Shown: one piece after another, positions 1 through 6,055 of the stretch
How the letters are laid out: every line of letters starts with the position of its first letter
How positions within the stretch are numbered: the stretch's first letter is position 1
NCBI GenBank assembly: GCA_002477475.1
Contig: DLPX01000009.1
Coordinates: forward strand, 1-7,725
DNA length: 7,725 bases
Reading direction: 5' to 3'
Source of the DNA: Proteobacteria bacterium UBA7447
GTDB lineage: Bacteria; Pseudomonadota; Gammaproteobacteria; Arenicellales; UBA868
Translations under genes and position numbers: made by a program
Notes under the pieces: generated by a model
What the model saw: the letters and a program-made list of their open reading frames with translations, nothing else
The model's database searches: none
What the model was told of the DNA's origin: nothing

Positions 1-73
1 GATCTGCTACCGCGTCGATTCTCTCAACGGAGCCCACGGAGGTACCGCCATATTTTTCGACTGCTATAAACAT
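1..73 (-). CDS. lysC: Aspartate kinase, N-terminal 24 codons only (cut by window edge)
   Basis: The reading frame starts at an ATG whose complement is at 71-73 and runs off the left edge. It encodes MFIAVEKYGGTSVGSVERID followed by AVAD. The K-[FY]-GGTSVG motif at residues 7-14 is the N-terminal ATP/aspartate-binding signature of aspartokinases, which phosphorylate aspartate as the first step towards lysine, threonine, methionine and diaminopimelate. The position directly downstream of alaS matches the alaS-lysC order in Pseudomonas and relatives, which supports lysC over other aspartokinase paralogues. There is no strong Shine-Dalgarno, only AAAGAA just before the ATG. An in-frame GTG lies six codons upstream, but family members normally begin only a few residues before the KFGGTSVG motif, so the ATG is preferred. 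Catalytic core and ACT domains lie outside the window. Confidence 0.87.
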   Translation of the reverse strand, partial: MFIAVEKYGGTSVGSVERIDAVAD

Positions 74-104
74 ATTCTTTGCAAGACTCACAACCGGGGC
101 GCGC

Positions 105-133
105 ATTAAACCCTTTTTGGGGAGACAGGTAAA
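105..133 (-). promoter_or_regulatory. Candidate sigma70 promoter for lysC
   Basis: Read on the minus strand, a -35-like TTTACC (complement at 128-133) is followed after exactly 17 bp by a -10-like TTTAAT (complement at 105-110). The -35 matches TTGACA at 4 of 6 positions and the -10 matches TATAAT at 5 of 6. A start about 6-7 bp further on would give an untranslated leader of roughly 25 bases before the lysC ATG. It lies in the 82-bp alaS-lysC gap, which has no clear intrinsic terminator, so lysC may also receive readthrough from alaS. Pattern match only. Confidence 0.42.
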
Positions 134-155
134 GTTCTGAAAAACGTAAAGCGCT

Positions 156-2753
156 CTAAAGGGAACCTAGCCAGTGCGGCACATCAGCGAGCGCGCCGTC
201 GAGACCATCAATTTTTGCGCCCCCGCCTTGAGCAGAGTCCGGACGGCCCCCGCCCTTGCCGCCCACTTTAACGGCCAGGTCTGCGACGAGTTTGCCTGCA
301 TGACAGCAATCGGTGAGATCCTTGCTGACGCCCACCAGGAGGGTCGCCTTACCGTTTTGCACTCCTCCCAAGACCACCACCGCCGAGCCCAGTCGATCTT
401 TCAGTCGATCCATCATTACCCGAAGCCCTTTGATATCTACGTCGTCATAGCGCTTAACGAGCACGCGTATCCCGTTAACTTCCTGAATCTCGCTTGCAGG
501 ATCATCGCCCATGCCGCCTGCAGCCAATTGGCCCTGCAAGTGCTCGACCTTGCGCTCGAGCTCTCGAACCCGTGTCGAGAGGCTGGTGGCACGTTCTTCA
601 AGATCAGAGCGACCGGTTTTCAAGACTGCGGCCAGCCGGTTGAGCGTCTCGCTTTCATTGACCCCATGCACGTAGGCGGCTTCGCCGGTCAAGGCCTCAA
701 CGCGGCGCACGCCCGCCGCAATACCGCCCTCTGAAATAATCCGGAAACTGCCGATATCACCGGTGCGCCGCACATGCGTGCCCCCGCAAAGCTCGAGGGA
801 GAACTCTCCCATCGATACAACCCGCACATCTTCCTCGTACCTTTCTCCGAAGAGCGCGGCAGCACCCTGCGCTCGCGCGTCTTCCAGTTTCATGAGACGT
901 GTGCCGACATCATTATTCGCCCGGACCTGCTGATTCACGAGACGCTCGACTTCGTTGATCTCAGCGCCGGACATCGCATCGCCATGCGAGAAATCAAATC
1001 GCAATCTTTCGTTGTTTACCAACGAGCCTCTCTGCTGAACATGAGCGCCCAGTACCTCCTGAAGCACAGCGTGCAGCAAATGCGTCGCAGAGTGATTGGC
1101 CGCGGTAGCACTTCGGCTTTGTGCATTCACTTCAGCATTCACTTGAGTGTCTTTTGCCAGCGAACCGGAAACCACCTTGCCCGCATGGGCAATGACCTTG
1201 TGTGCCAGAAAATGCACATCCGAGACCTCAAAGCGGCCGCCGGGCCAGATCAGAAAACCCTTGTCTCCCACCTGTCCGCCACTCTCTGCATAAAAGGGTG
1301 TGGTGTCGAGAATCACCAATGCCTCGGCGCCTTCGCTGATGCTCTCCGTCTCGGTGTCTTCGGCAACGAGCGACAACACCGTTGCATTGCCATCAAGATG
1401 TTCATAGCCAGAGAAGTCTGTTCGCTCTTCAATGCTGACTTTGGCAACCCCTTCCATCCGGAACTGACTGGCTGCACGGGCACGGTCGCGCTGACCTGTC
1501 ATGGCTTCCTCGAATCCTTCCATATCCACGGTCAGTCCCCGCTCCCGGGCATAGTCCGCCGTGAGATCCGCGGGAAAGCCAAACGTGTCGTAAAGCCGAA
1601 AAGTCAGATCGCCTGGAATCACCGTCCCCGACAATTCAGTGAGTTCCTGCTCAAGAATGCGCATGCCCTGCCCCAGGGTCTGGGCGAAGCGTTCGCCTTC
1701 AATGGCCAATGCCTCCTCAACGCGCTGCTGGGCCTCAACAAGTTCAGGACAGGCTTCGCCCATCTCCTCAACCAGAGGGGCAACCAGTTTATGCATGAAA
1801 GGCCCCGATGCGCCGGCCTGATAACCGTGGCGAATCGCACGGCGGATGATGCGGCGAAGCACATACCCCCGACCTTCGTTAGAGGGGACGACGCCGTCCG
1901 TAATTAAGAACGCGCTTGATCTAATGTGATCCGCTATGACCCTCAGGGACGTGCTGTTGAGATCGTCGCAACCGGTTGCTTCGCCCGCGGCCTTGATCAG
2001 GGCAACAAAAAGATCTGTCTCGTAATTGCTGTGCACGCCCTGCAGCACGGCGGCGAGGCGCTCAAGCCCCATCCCGGTATCCACTGAAGGTTTGGGCAGC
2101 GGGGTATCGTTGCCGTCGGCATCACGATTGAACTGCATGAACACCAGATTCCAGATTTCTACATAGCGGTCACCATCGGCTTCCGGAGTCCCTGGCGGGC
2201 CTCCTGCCACCTCAGGGCCGTGATCGTAGAAAATCTCGCTGCAGGGACCACACGGACCGGTGTCGCCCATGGCCCAGAAATTATCGCTCGCACCAATGCG
2301 TGCGAAACGCTCGGCAGGAACCCCCATGTCGCCTAGCCAGATATCTGCAGCCTCGTCGTCCTCATCAAATACCGTGACCCAGAGTTTTTCAGCTGGCAGA
2401 CCATATCCTTCGGTCAGCAATGTCCAGGCGTGCTCAATAGCCTCACGCTTGAAATAGTCGCCAAAGCTGAAATTGCCCAACATCTCAAAAAAGGTATGAT
2501 GCCGGGCCGTGTAGCCCACGTTGTCGAGATCGTTATGCTTGCCGCCGGCACGAACACAGCGTTGCGCGGTCACCGCACGGTTATAGGCTCTTTTGTCCTG
2601 CCCGAGAAAAACATCCTTGAACTGCACCATACCGGCGTTGGTAAAGAGCAGCGTGGGATCGTTATGGGGCACTAACGGACTGCTGGACACGATTTCGTGC
2701 CCGTTTGCAGCGAAGTAATCAAGGAACTGCTTTCGGATCTCCCGAGTTTTCAT
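156..2753 (-). CDS. alaS: Alanyl-tRNA synthetase
   Basis: This cytoplasmic class II synthetase charges tRNA-Ala with alanine and hydrolyses mischarged Ser- and Gly-tRNA-Ala. The open frame extends to 2840, but family members begin with M-K-T-x-E-I-R, so the start is the ATG at 2753. That gives 865 residues against about 876 in E. coli and removes an overlap with recX. Visible features are the aminoacylation core (about 1-240), with motif 2 around RCVRAGGKHNDLDNVG (65-80) and motif 3 GMGLERL (227-233). Next come the tRNA-recognition domain and the editing domain, with zinc ligands H554 and H558 (HSATH) and C656 and H660 (CGGTH). A coiled-coil stretch follows at about 712-745, then the glycine-rich C-Ala domain (GGKGGGRPDSAQGGG, 831-845). 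All key residues are intact. It sits 68 bp after recX and 82 bp before lysC. The Shine-Dalgarno is weak (GGATAG). A strong hairpin lies just upstream. Confidence 0.98.
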   Translation of the reverse strand: MKTREIRKQFLDYFAANGHEIVSSSPLVPHNDPTLLFTNAGMVQFKDVFLGQDKRAYNRAVTAQRCVRAGGKHNDLDNVGYTARHHTFFEMLGNFSFGDYFKREAIEHAWTLLTEGYGLPAEKLWVTVFDEDDEAADIWLGDMGVPAERFARIGASDNFWAMGDTGPCGPCSEIFYDHGPEVAGGPPGTPEADGDRYVEIWNLVFMQFNRDADGNDTPLPKPSVDTGMGLERLAAVLQGVHSNYETDLFVALIKAAGEATGCDDLNSTSLRVIADHIRSSAFLITDGVVPSNEGRGYVLRRIIRRAIRHGYQAGASGPFMHKLVAPLVEEMGEACPELVEAQQRVEEALAIEGERFAQTLGQGMRILEQELTELSGTVIPGDLTFRLYDTFGFPADLTADYARERGLTVDMEGFEEAMTGQRDRARAASQFRMEGVAKVSIEERTDFSGYEHLDGNATVLSLVAEDTETESISEGAEALVILDTTPFYAESGGQVGDKGFLIWPGGRFEVSDVHFLAHKVIAHAGKVVSGSLAKDTQVNAEVNAQSRSATAANHSATHLLHAVLQEVLGAHVQQRGSLVNNERLRFDFSHGDAMSGAEINEVERLVNQQVRANNDVGTRLMKLEDARAQGAAALFGERYEEDVRVVSMGEFSLELCGGTHVRRTGDIGSFRIISEGGIAAGVRRVEALTGEAAYVHGVNESETLNRLAAVLKTGRSDLEERATSLSTRVRELERKVEHLQGQLAAGGMGDDPASEIQEVNGIRVLVKRYDDVDIKGLRVMMDRLKDRLGSAVVVLGGVQNGKATLLVGVSKDLTDCCHAGKLVADLAVKVGGKGGGRPDSAQGGGAKIDGLDGALADVPHWLGSL

Positions 2754-2769
2754 ATCTATCCAGTTTATG

Positions 2770-2787
2770 CGGCGGTAAACACCGCCG
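2770..2787 (-). promoter_or_regulatory. GC-rich hairpin in the recX-alaS gap, possible alaS leader control element
   Basis: A perfect 7-bp stem with a 4-base loop (minus strand CGGCGGT-GTTT-ACCGCCG) ends 16 bases before the alaS ATG. The bases after it on either strand are not a T run (CATAAACTGG on the minus strand), so it does not look like an intrinsic terminator. E. coli alanyl-tRNA synthetase is known to repress its own gene by binding a palindrome near the promoter. Whether this stem plays that part is inference. It could also shape ribosome access or be a processing site between recX and alaS. Confidence 0.42.
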
Positions 2788-2821
2788 TCCGCCAAGGCAA
2801 ATGCCGAGGAAAACCGTGATT

Positions 2822-3292
2822 TTAACCGGGACTTTGCCATTCGCCGAGCACCTGACGAATGGTTTCTATATCAAATCCTCTTCTCTGTAGATAAGAAGCG
2901 CGTCGAGCCCAGTCCTTGTAGTCCTGGATAACGGGATTGGGGAAATGGGCCGCATGCCTGGCAGCAGCGACTTCAGGCCAGGACCACTCTGCTCCGGCAA
3001 GCGCCTCATCAATGATTAGCGGATCGACGCTGCGCTGGCGCAGCTCCTGGCGAATGTAGTCCGGACCGTAGCCGGTCTTTAACCGATGGGAGACAAGCGC
3101 TTCGGCGTAACGTACATCAGAAAGCTGGTTGCGCGCGCAAAGCTCATCCAGCACCCGATCCACGAGAGGATTCTCAAAACCACGCTGGAGGAGCTTCTGC
3201 TGCAACTCTCTGCGGCTGTGCTCGCGCCGCGTGAGCAATTTCAGCGCCTTGTCACGAATCTCGTTATAAAGATCCGCATCGGGCTCGTTCAT
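2822..3292 (-). CDS. recX: RecX, regulatory protein of RecA
   Basis: RecX binds RecA filaments and limits their extension, which moderates recombination, strand exchange and LexA cleavage. The 156-residue product is close to family length (E. coli 166). It has the usual chain of three-helix repeats: a charged first repeat around ALKLLTRREHSRRELQQKL (16-34), a middle repeat carrying YAEALVSHRLKTGYGPDYIR (62-81), and a C-terminal repeat ending KDWARRASYLQRRGFD (126-141) and IETIRQVLG. Position directly behind recA, 74 bp after its stop, is diagnostic. The start is the ATG at 3292. It has no good Shine-Dalgarno (CTGCCTT precedes it), which suggests low translation, as expected for a protein kept far below RecA. 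No terminator separates it convincingly from recA. Confidence 0.95.
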   Translation of the reverse strand: MNEPDADLYNEIRDKALKLLTRREHSRRELQQKLLQRGFENPLVDRVLDELCARNQLSDVRYAEALVSHRLKTGYGPDYIRQELRQRSVDPLIIDEALAGAEWSWPEVAAARHAAHFPNPVIQDYKDWARRASYLQRRGFDIETIRQVLGEWQSPG

Positions 3293-3366
3293 AAGGCAGT
3301 CTGCGATCTGGACTTCTTTTGCGTAACCTGCCCCAACCTTGTCCTGACCCCGCCCTAATCCAGGGT

Positions 3367-4425
3367 CTAGGCTTCGGCTTCGGACTCAGGCTCAGGCTCA
3401 GAAACTTCCCCAGCAGACTCCGGTTGTCCGAGATTGTTGAGGCCCATTTTCTGTCGCACCACATTTTCGATCTCACCTGCCGTATCCGCGTGCTCTCTTA
3501 GGAACTCACGGACGTTATCCCTGCCCTGACCGATCCGCTCGCCGTTATAGGAGTACCAGGCTCCTGACTTCTCGACGATCTTGTGCTCGACCCCCATATC
3601 GATCAACTCTCCTTCCTTTGAGATACCTTCGTTGTAGAGGATGTCGAATTCACACTTTTGAAATGGTGGCGCCACCTTGTTCTTGACGACCTTGACGCGG
3701 GTCTGGTTCCCGAGAATCTCATCGCCCTTCTTTACGGCACCGATTCGCCGGATATCGAGACGAACCGAAGAGTAGAACTTGAGGGCATTACCGCCCGTTG
3801 TAGTCTCAGGATTACCAAACATCACACCGATCTTCATTCGGATCTGGTTAATGAAGATCACCATCGTGTTCGAGCGCTTGATGTTGGCAGTCAGTTTGCG
3901 AAGCGCCTGCGACATGAGTCGGGCCTGCAGACCAACATGGATATCGCCCATTTCGCCTTCAATTTCAGCTTTTGGCGTCAATGCGGCGACCGAGTCGACA
4001 ACGATGACGTCAACCGCCGCTGAGCGCACCAGCATATCCGCGATTTCAAGCGCCTGCTCTCCGGTGTCCGGTTGAGAGACCAAAAGATCATCGACCCGCA
4101 CGCCAAGGCGCTCGGCATAAGCGGGATCAAGCGCGTGCTCGGCATCGATAAAGGCACAAGTCCCTCCAACTTTTTGCGCTTCGGCAATCACGGAAAGCGT
4201 CAGCGTTGTCTTGCCAGAGGATTCCGGGCCATAGATTTCAACAACACGGCCGCGGGGCAATCCGCCGATTCCCAAGGCGATGTCCAATCCCAGTGAACCC
4301 GTCGAGACACTGTCAATGCTTTGGCCGGCTTGAGCATCCCCCAGGCGCATCACCGAGCCTTTACCAAACTGTCGTTCGATCTGCCCAAGCGCTGCGTCTA
4401 AGGCCTTCTGCCTGTTGTCATCCAT
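3367..4425 (-). CDS. recA: RecA recombinase
   Basis: RecA forms ATP-dependent filaments on single-stranded DNA, performs homology search and strand exchange, and triggers LexA self-cleavage. The 352-residue product matches the family along its length. It has the N-terminal helix (KALDAALGQIERQFGKGSVMRLG, 7-29), Walker A GPESSGKT (66-73), catalytic Glu96 (FIDAEHALD), Walker B VIVVDS (140-145), DNA-binding loop L1 near EGEMGDIHVG (156-165) and loop L2 NQIRMKIGVMFGNPETTTGG (193-212). The C-terminal domain ends in an acidic tail of five Glu-X dipeptides, EPEPESEAEA, encoded by a degenerate 6-bp tandem repeat at 3370-3399. An acidic tail is typical of RecA, where it restrains DNA binding; the strict alternation is unusual. 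A good Shine-Dalgarno (GGAG, complement at 4432-4435) lies 6 bases before the ATG. The gene follows pncC by 156 bp and probably has its own promoter there. Confidence 0.99.
   Translation of the reverse strand: MDDNRQKALDAALGQIERQFGKGSVMRLGDAQAGQSIDSVSTGSLGLDIALGIGGLPRGRVVEIYGPESSGKTTLTLSVIAEAQKVGGTCAFIDAEHALDPAYAERLGVRVDDLLVSQPDTGEQALEIADMLVRSAAVDVIVVDSVAALTPKAEIEGEMGDIHVGLQARLMSQALRKLTANIKRSNTMVIFINQIRMKIGVMFGNPETTTGGNALKFYSSVRLDIRRIGAVKKGDEILGNQTRVKVVKNKVAPPFQKCEFDILYNEGISKEGELIDMGVEHKIVEKSGAWYSYNGERIGQGRDNVREFLREHADTAGEIENVVRQKMGLNNLGQPESAGEVSEPEPESEAEA
3370..3399 (-). repeat. Degenerate hexamer tandem repeat encoding the RecA tail
   Basis: On the plus strand this reads GGCTTC, GGCTTC, GGACTC, AGGCTC, AGGCTC: five six-base units with one or two differences between neighbours. 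On the coding strand they give the Glu-Pro, Glu-Pro, Glu-Ser, Glu-Ala, Glu-Ala dipeptides that end RecA. Since each unit is two codons, slippage would add or remove Glu-X pairs without a frameshift. Confidence 0.8.
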
Positions 4426-4581
4426 GTGTTGCTCCGATTGCGTACTTAAATTCGAGATTACTGTTTATGTTCTGTTGCTTGTGTCGTGGCGATTATGCGC
4501 GTCTGGCGCCGAGTACTTCCGAGAATCAGGGGTCATTATTTCATAATCCAAATGTTGAACCCAGAGACCTGCTTCACAAAA
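4426..4581 (-). promoter_or_regulatory. recA upstream region, no complete LexA operator seen
   Basis: This 156-bp gap between the pncC stop and the recA ATG must hold the recA promoter if recA is transcribed independently. I find no CTGT-N8-ACAG operator: the plus strand has no ACAG here at all, so a complete site is impossible in either orientation. What is present is one perfect half-site, ACAGTA on the minus strand (4459-4464), which forms part of AACAG-N6-AACAG, a direct repeat with 11-bp period. A small palindrome, ATTAT-TTC-ATAAT, lies at 4535-4547. AATAAT within it could act as a -10 element, and CATAAT nearer the gene is another candidate, but neither has a good -35 partner, so I do not assign a start site. 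Confidence 0.4.
4535..4547. repeat. 13-bp AT-rich palindrome upstream of recA
   Basis: ATTAT and ATAAT arms of 5 bp are separated by TTC. The flanking bases do not extend the pairing. It could be an operator, or simply the symmetric surroundings of a -10 element. On the minus strand it is followed by ATAATGACC, a nonamer that also occurs upstream of the exported hydrolase gene at 5208-5216. Confidence 0.4.
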
Positions 4582-5085
4582 TCAGCCGGGGATTGCCTCG
4601 GCCCGTCGGGCAAGTTCTAAAAGGGCTGTAGTGACGCTCTGGCGGCGAACCTCCTCACGATCGCCATGGAAATGAAAGCGCTCACTGGCGGCCACGCCAC
4701 CGGGGAACTGCCAGGCCATATAGACCGTGCCAACCGGTTTTTCCTCGCTGCCCCCGCCTGGTCCGGCGATGCCGGTCACAGACACCGCAACACTGGCGTC
4801 TGTTCTCTCCAGCGCTCCAGAAACCATCGCCTCTGCCACCTCCCCACTCACAGCCCCGTAACTGGAGATAACCGAACCCGGAACGCCCACAAGGGTTGCT
4901 TTGGATGTGTTGCTATAAGTTACCAGGCCGCACTCAAACCAATCCGAACTTCCCGCGAGAGACGTCACGACCTGGCAAATCCAACCGCCGGTGCAAGATT
5001 CAACAGTCGCGAGGCGCCAGCCCCGCCCACGCAGGATTTCGCCGGCTTTTAGGGCAATCTGGGAAAGTTCCTCTGATTTGGTCAT
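4582..5085 (-). CDS. pncC: Nicotinamide-nucleotide amidohydrolase (CinA C-terminal domain family)
   Basis: Members of this family deamidate nicotinamide mononucleotide to nicotinic acid mononucleotide, recycling the pyridine ring released by NAD-consuming reactions such as DNA ligase. The 167-residue protein is the stand-alone CinA C-terminal domain without the N-terminal MoCF-like half. Signature motifs are TVESCTGG (27-34, carrying the conserved active-site serine region), TYSN (56-59), SGEVAEAM (80-87), VTGIAGPGGG (103-112) and KPVGTVY (116-122). The gene immediately precedes recA, as in many proteobacteria, where it is also annotated ygaD or cinA. The start is the ATG at 5085; there is no clear Shine-Dalgarno. 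A TACTAT hexamer ends 6 bases before the ATG, so a leaderless transcript is conceivable but unproven. It is divergent from the exported hydrolase gene. Activity is inferred from the family, not shown by the sequence alone. Confidence 0.93.
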   Translation of the reverse strand: MTKSEELSQIALKAGEILRGRGWRLATVESCTGGWICQVVTSLAGSSDWFECGLVTYSNTSKATLVGVPGSVISSYGAVSGEVAEAMVSGALERTDASVAVSVTGIAGPGGGSEEKPVGTVYMAWQFPGGVAASERFHFHGDREEVRRQSVTTALLELARRAEAIPG

Positions 5086-5127
5086 ACGAAAATAGTATCC
5101 ACAACGGTCTCAGACTGTTCTAGCAGG

Positions 5128-5212
5128 CATTATCATTGATGGGTGACTCACAGCGTGAGCCCACGGCCTGATTTCCAGTTTTGGGGATTGGGCCTCGTCT
5201 TTAATGATAATG
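5128..5212. promoter_or_regulatory. Divergent promoter region with a 10-bp dispersed inverted repeat
   Basis: CATTATCATT at 5128-5137 is the exact reverse complement of AATGATAATG at 5203-5212, with 65 bp between the arms. Each arm, read towards its own gene (pncC leftward, the hydrolase rightward), contains GATAAT, five of six matches to a sigma70 -10. The rightward element would place a start near 5218, just ahead of the GGAG at 5220-5223 of the hydrolase gene. A -35 with standard spacing is not obvious for either. Between the arms is a 13-bp palindrome, CTCAC-AGC-GTGAG, at 5147-5159. The arms also resemble the NATAAT repeats of a Fur box. Either paired -10 elements or regulator binding would explain the symmetry. 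Confidence 0.4.
5147..5159. repeat. 13-bp palindrome CTCAC-AGC-GTGAG between divergent genes
   Basis: Perfect 5-bp arms with a 3-base centre lie midway between pncC and the hydrolase gene. Location and symmetry fit a dimeric regulator's operator. The short stem without a T run does not fit a terminator, and a terminator would be pointless between divergent genes. No regulator can be named. Confidence 0.35.
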
Positions 5213-5233
5213 ACCTTTTGGAGTGACCGGAAC

Positions 5234-6055
5234 ATGAAAACACTGCAAACGCAGGCCCCACCTCAGACCTTCATGTCATTTTGGGCCTTTTTGCTGATGA
5301 CACTCTGTCTTGTGCCGATCTCACCGGCCGAAAGCGCCAACCAAGAGCGGGAAGATCGCCTTACTGAGGAGATGGAAGCCAACCTCTTTGACGGGGACGT
5401 GATCTCCCTTTTGCCCGACGGCGGGACTTTTGCAGCCGTCGAGATGGAATCACAGGCCGACTCTACCCGGGGGGGCATCATCCTGCTGCATGGCCGGGGA
5501 TTTCACGCCGATTGGCCCGAGAATATCGGACCCCTGCGCGTAGGGCTTTCGGAAGCGGGGTGGCATACGCTTTCCTTGCAGATGCCGGTACTTGAGAAAT
5601 CGGCCAAGTATTTCGACTACCTGCCGGTGTTGCCGGAGGCCTTGCCCCGAATCGACGCTGCCATCGCGCACCTTAGCGACCAGGACATCTCACCGGTTGT
5701 TTTGCTGGCTCACAGTTGCGGGGCACATATGGCGATGCTCTGGATGGAGCAAAATGGTGACTCCGGCATCGATGCCTTCGTCGGGATCGGCATGGGCGCC
5801 ACAGACTACAAACAACCGATGCGCCATCTTTTTCCTTTCGCTTCCGTAGCCATGCCGGTTCTCGACCTTTATGGAGAGGAAGATTTTCCGGCAGTTCATC
5901 GCATGGCAGCTGAACGACTGGATCTGATGAATAAAGGAGGGAATCCCCTCTCCCAGCAGATTGTCTCTGCCGGGGCAGATCACTACTTTACGGACAGAAG
6001 CGACCAACTCACCGAGGAAATCAGTACCTGGCTGGATTCTCTCGGTTGGGATTAA
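5234..6055 (+). CDS. Exported alpha/beta-hydrolase-like protein, DUF3530 type
   Basis: The 273-residue product has an N-terminal signal peptide: Lys2, then a hydrophobic core MSFWAFLLMTLCLVPI (14-29), then a likely cleavage site near SPAES-A (30-35), so the mature protein should be periplasmic or secreted. No lipobox is seen. The remainder reads as an alpha/beta-hydrolase: strand plus oxyanion region GGIILLHGRGFH (80-91), nucleophile elbow LLAHSCGAH (157-165) with Ser161, acid candidate Asp217 (YGEEDFP), and His250 (GADHYF). The elbow is A-H-S-C-G, with Ala in place of the first Gly of GxSxG. This architecture matches the gammaproteobacterial DUF3530 family, whose substrate is, to my knowledge, unknown. 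The start was chosen at the ATG 5234 because GGAG (5220-5223) precedes it with 10-base spacing; an in-frame ATG at 5204 lies before that site and inside the promoter repeat. The gene is alone on its strand until gdhA. Confidence 0.85.
   Translation: MKTLQTQAPPQTFMSFWAFLLMTLCLVPISPAESANQEREDRLTEEMEANLFDGDVISLLPDGGTFAAVEMESQADSTRGGIILLHGRGFHADWPENIGPLRVGLSEAGWHTLSLQMPVLEKSAKYFDYLPVLPEALPRIDAAIAHLSDQDISPVVLLAHSCGAHMAMLWMEQNGDSGIDAFVGIGMGATDYKQPMRHLFPFASVAMPVLDLYGEEDFPAVHRMAAERLDLMNKGGNPLSQQIVSAGADHYFTDRSDQLTEEISTWLDSLGWD

Noticed and set aside
174..734. A 186-codon plus-strand frame opposite the 3' part of alaS
   Set aside because: Antisense shadow of alaS with no domain and no good ribosome site.
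774..1907. A 377-codon open frame on the plus strand opposite alaS
   Set aside because: It lies wholly inside alaS, has no recognisable domain and a shadow-like composition rich in Arg, His and Cys. alaS on the other strand is unmistakable, and GC-rich genes often leave long antisense frames open.
2754..2840. N-terminal extension of AlaRS by 29 residues
   Set aside because: The family starts at M-K-T-x-E-I-R. The extra residues have no counterpart, would overlap recX, and would translate through the hairpin.
3353..3365. Terminator between recA and recX (CCCT-AATCC-AGGG)
   Set aside because: A 4-bp stem with no T run on the minus strand is too weak to call.
5115..5126. LexA-like CTG...CAG upstream of pncC
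   Set aside because: The spacing is CTG-N6-CAG. The gammaproteobacterial operator needs CTG-N10-CAG.
5204..5233. Upstream ATG for the exported hydrolase
   Set aside because: It precedes the GGAG ribosome site, lies inside the promoter repeat, and would put MIMTFWSDRN ahead of a complete signal peptide.
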